Positions 60,801 to 64,000 of a stretch of 64,000 nucleotides of DNA are shown here, piece after piece. The position numbers and the translations under genes are program-made. The notes under the pieces were generated by a model that searched no databases, was not told the DNA's origin, and saw only the letters and a list, made by a program, of their open reading frames with translations. Source of the stretch: Sanderia malayensis (Eukaryota > Cnidaria > Scyphozoa > Semaeostomeae > Pelagiidae); the NCBI GenBank assembly GCA_013076295.1, contig RQOL01000772.1:3253087-3317086 (forward strand). The letters are read 5' to 3'. The first letter of the stretch is position 1, and each line of letters opens with the position of its first letter.

Positions 60801-63800
60801 CAGAAAGTCAGTGCGTGCAATTGGACGATGTGCCATCAAAGTGGAGGTAGTTGCATTGGTTAATGCTAAAACACATTGCATATAGCAGCTGCTTCTCACA
60901 GATAGCTGTTATATGCAATATGCCTATGGTATCCTATACAGATTACCAACTTACAGTTGGCAGTTGCATTAAATAGTTGCCAACTATGTTTTGGATGTTC
61001 TCTTTTGAAATCAAAGAAACTTCATCAGCAACTGGTTTCTTTACAGGAAACTATTATTGTCTTCTCTACTAGATCTTCCACGCATGCTCAAGTCTCTTTC
61101 GCCCCTAGTAAACCTCTAAATTTCTTGCAAGTTTTCCTCTACCTTAGCATGCTGAACGTTTTCGATCTTTCAGTTGGAAATTTGGTAGTTGGAAGAAACT
61201 CTGTTATTCATTGGTATGCATAATTTATATTGTTTTTTTTAGCAATCGGCAGAGAAGTGCGTCACAACGTTGCTGGATTTGATTCAAAACAAGGTCAACT
61301 ATGTTGTGCAAGAAGCTATCATAGTGCTGAAGGTATGGTTACTATTTCTATTTGATGACATGAAGTTTCGTATGGCAAGCCTAAAACCAAGATACATAAC
61401 GGCATTAACGGATCTTATGTAGTGGTGCCTTCATTGACATTTGTATCTCTTTAACGTGTATACCAACCTCTCTATACCACAGGATGCTCACCTTTATATA
61501 GCATGGGGTGTTTATCTCTCTTTGCCATAGGATTTCTACTTCTCTTGTCTACCTATTTCAGCACTGCAACGGTAGCACTGTCCTAAACTATCTATTAAAC
61601 AGAGGCTCAATTTTCCATAGCTGGCTGAATGTTCAGCACACCAATAGACTTCTATTTAGCTAACTCAAACGTGTATTTTTTTGTAGGATATTTTCCGTCG
61701 ATATCCCAACAAGTATGAAGGCATTATTGCAACACTGTGTGAGAATCTAGACTCTCTTGACGAGCCCGAAGCAAGGTAATATATTTAATTGTGATTAGGG
61801 TTTTTATCCTCAGTCTTGGAACCTGGAAGTGCGATGGAACTTCGGTGGACTTCACATGTTGTTTTATTTTTGCTGCCAATAATTGTCCGTTTAGAATTCC
61901 TTAGATTATCAACATCTTTCTTCGACCTATAAAGTTGACAATATTATCCATTAAGCATTATTGTGCTCGGTGGACCACGATCACGGTCAAGTAACAATTA
62001 AGCAATGCCTCGTAGAAAGCTAGTCACCTAAGAATTGGTTATGTAATTTGTTCACACATAACTTGCTTTAACAGGACTCTCTCTTTTCAGAGCTTCTATG
62101 ATTTGGATTATTGGCGAGTATGCCGAAAGAATTGACAATGCCGATGAATTATTGGCTACTTTCTTGGAGGGATTTCAGGATGAGAATGCCCAGGTAATGA
62201 TCTCGATTTTTTAATTCATGATAAAACATCACCGAGCGGCTAATTTTTATATTCTCGAGTTTTACATAATTAATTTTTTCCTCGCATTTGATTTTCAAGT
62301 AGCGCCAGGTTCAATGCTTTTCCAGTAGTCTCAGTTTTTCAATGCTCTTCCAGTGGCCCCAGTGTCAATGCTTTTTCAATAGCCTCAGTTTCAATGCTCT
62401 TCCAGTGGCCTCAGTTTCATAGCTCTTTTAAGTCCTAGCTTCATGCTTTCTCGCGCCATCATTTTCTAGTTGCTGTTCAATGGTTTTCCGGCAGTTCTTT
62501 CTTCATGCTTTTTCAGTACTTACATGAAACTTACTTGCGTCTCTTCCCCTTGGAATGACCTTTATAGACATCTGTCTTTCTCAATTCAAACGAAACAAAT
62601 AGTCTAATATTCTTTCATCTTTCTTTATTACAGGTTCAGCTTCAGTTGTTGACAGGTATTGTGAAACTGTTTTTGAAGCGTCCAACTGACACTCAAGAGC
62701 TAGTCCAGCAAGTGCTCAGCCTTGCCACTCAGGACAGTGACAACCCTGATCTGAGAGACAGGGGCTACATCTACTGGAGACTTCTCTCCACTGACCCCGC
62801 TGCCGCAAAGGTGGGTGCTACATTCTTATGAGGCACTTCTGAAGCGATTGCACACTGTGTTGGAAATAATCCTGTGTTCAAGGTTTTTCTTGGAGGGGGC
62901 GGGGAGCACCGTATACAAATGTTAATTCGATCACACGCGTCCTAACATCAACAAATTAGTGAGCCGAAGAGTGTGTGGTATCATTTATCTATTAATAACT
63001 GCTTGAAATACAAGAAAATAAGAAATACTAGTAATATCATGAGCACAATAATCCTTTGGGTAAAGAGACTGTGCCAGTTTTAATTTATAGTATATTTCAA
63101 TTTTCATTGTTTTTCATGCCCAAATATCATTGATACACACCGTATGTTATTCTGTCATGTCTTTAGGATGTTGTTTTGGCGGAGAAGCCTTTGATATCGG
63201 AAGAAACTGATTTAATTGAGCCGAGTCTCCTCGACGAGTTGATTTGCCACATTTCCAGTCTCGCTTCCGTGTACCACAAGCCGCCAAGCTCATTTGTCGT
63301 GGGTCGCACGCCCGTTCGAAGAGCCGCTCTGCCTTCGAAAATCGAACCAGCCGGAGAGCCAGACGACGGCACACCTGTACTCGATACGGCCGAACCTGCG
63401 GCACCCGCCCCAGCCGCGGCTCCAGCAACCGCAGCACAACCAGCAGGCGGAGACTTTCTTATTGGAGATCTGTTGTCGTTGGATATGCCGAGCGGCGGTG
63501 GTGTCTCTCAGACCTATGCACAGCCGGTACAGCAGCCACAAGCACAATTTCAGCCACAAGCACAATTCCAGCCACAAGCGCAATTCCAGCCGCAAGCCCC
63601 AGTCCAGCAGCCACCACCAGGCTAGTTTAATCAAATATAAATACTCTGCTCTGCAATATCTTTAGTCTGATCCTTTGCTCTGTGTTCTGTTTAAGCCGGT
63701 TCAAGTTTGTGTTGTCATTTGGATTTTTCAAGCATCCACATGCACTTAAAAATGTGATTGCCTGTCGCATTTTGTTTATCGTTTTGCCACCACAATAAAA

Positions 63801-63985
63801 TCAACAGTACATTTTCTTATTTCGTCTCAATGTCTATTTGTCGCATCGTTGATTGTTGCTAGCTAGCTAACTGAACACATACATGTCATGCATACAAACA
63901 CGCCAATTCCTTGATGAATTCATTTTTGTTTTGTTTTTCAGCTGGCAATGTCGATCTGTTGAGTGGAGATTTAGGAGCACTCAGT
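54812..63985 (+). CDS. AP2B1: AP-1/AP-2 clathrin adaptor complex beta subunit, 3' end off the window
   Basis: Beta-adaptins form the large trunk of AP-1/AP-2 coats and bind clathrin through the hinge. Eighteen exons join in one frame: 54812-54816, 55203-55243, 55367-55472, 55587-55722, 56167-56412, 56847-56971, 57352-57420, 57568-57634, 58166-58247, 58654-58726, 60358-60498, 60771-60846, 61243-61332, 61687-61775, 62091-62193, 62634-62810, 63167-63620 and 63942-63985, then a GTGAGT donor. The ATG sits in a 5-nt coding exon piece and yields [17 protein letters not shown], matching the family start. The armadillo trunk (to ~590) is nearly textbook, for example [35 protein letters not shown] and [20 protein letters not shown] clathrin box LLSLD lies at 644-648, followed by a QAQFQP repeat. 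The ear domain is outside the window. Invertebrates often have one beta shared by AP-1 and AP-2, so the symbol is approximate. Confidence 0.96.
57005..57173. repeat. 28-bp minisatellite, six copies
   Basis: Units alternate CAACATGTTGCAG and TAACACGTTGCAG, each followed by TTAGCATCAAGCCTG. It lies in an AP-beta intron just after the exon ending 56971. Confidence 0.9.
57719..58027. mobile_element. MITE family 2 copies in tandem
   Basis: Three left-type ends (CAGTAAAAACCCGCATAT, CAGTAAACATCCGCATAT, CAGTATACACCCGCATAT) lie 80 bp apart. The third runs into a complete copy that ends CGCGGGTGTTCACTG before TA. The core matches 8541-8688 and 11290-11454. It lies in an AP-beta intron. Confidence 0.7.
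58727..60357 (+). other. Long AP-beta intron, nothing recognised
   Basis: The 1.6-kb intron between two well-defined AP-beta exons. I see no nested gene or repeat. Confidence 0.6.
62305..62445. repeat. ~28-30-bp degenerate repeat
   Basis: TCAATGCTCTTCCAGTGGCC and variants recur about five times in an AP-beta intron. Confidence 0.7.
63621..63941 (+). other. GC-AG intron of AP-beta
   Basis: The exon ends CCACCACCAG and the next bases are GCTAGT. The next exon starts at 63942 after TTTTTCAG. Phase 1 on both sides gives [12 protein letters not shown]. No GT donor in the correct phase lies nearby, and reading through would stop at TAG after one codon. Confidence 0.75.
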
Positions 63986-64000
63986 GTGAGTATAACTCAG

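Noticed and set aside
1..64000. tRNA, rRNA and CRISPR arrays
   Set aside because: No cloverleaf with a convincing TTCRA arm, no rRNA segment and no repeat-spacer array was found by eye. Spaced repeats here are satellites or MITEs.

Overview
This is an intron-rich animal nuclear genome fragment. Several conserved genes are split into many short exons with GT-AG borders, and there are many small TA-target MITEs. An interstitial satellite carries CCCTAA/TTAGGG telomere-type runs. The AP-1/AP-2 beta, Musashi and MKS1 exons read like an invertebrate, perhaps an anthozoan cnidarian, but the taxon is an inference. No viral, prokaryotic or CRISPR signal was seen.

Layout. Positions 1-2508 (minus) hold five exons of an unidentified gene that runs off the left edge. 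Positions 2.8-7.8 kb are repeats: a ~143-bp satellite with telomere-like runs, a ~165-190-bp satellite, and a cluster of MITEs, one nested inside another. Positions 7972-15610 (plus) are a complete 22-exon MKS1 gene (B9 domain, ciliary transition zone, 531 aa). Positions 15.6-23.6 kb are mostly non-coding and contain a 2,007-bp foldback element with a perfect 9-bp target duplication. Positions 23658-41355 (plus) are a 15-exon Musashi-type RNA-binding protein (two RRMs, 421 aa) with two long introns.

Positions 44.2-47.9 kb and 48.8-53.9 kb (both minus) are two tandem, unrecognised genes. Each starts with a short signal-peptide exon and each carries a long Lys/Glu-rich peptide repeat. The upstream one (48.8-53.9 kb) also has a duplicated CxxC module and a C-terminal membrane span. 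The other is broken by many single-base frame changes. These two are the best candidates for something undescribed.

From 54812 (plus) to the right edge lie 18 exons of the AP-1/AP-2 clathrin adaptor beta subunit. They cover the whole trunk, a clathrin box and the start of the hinge, and include one GC-AG intron. This gene is head-to-head with the minus-strand secreted/membrane gene. The ~0.9 kb between them holds a YY1-like site and an intact hAT MITE with an 8-bp target duplication.

The genes do not form a pathway. MKS1, Musashi and AP-beta are independent housekeeping or developmental genes. The tandem pair at 44-54 kb may share an origin (gene order, strand, signal-peptide first exon), but their sequences are not clearly homologous.
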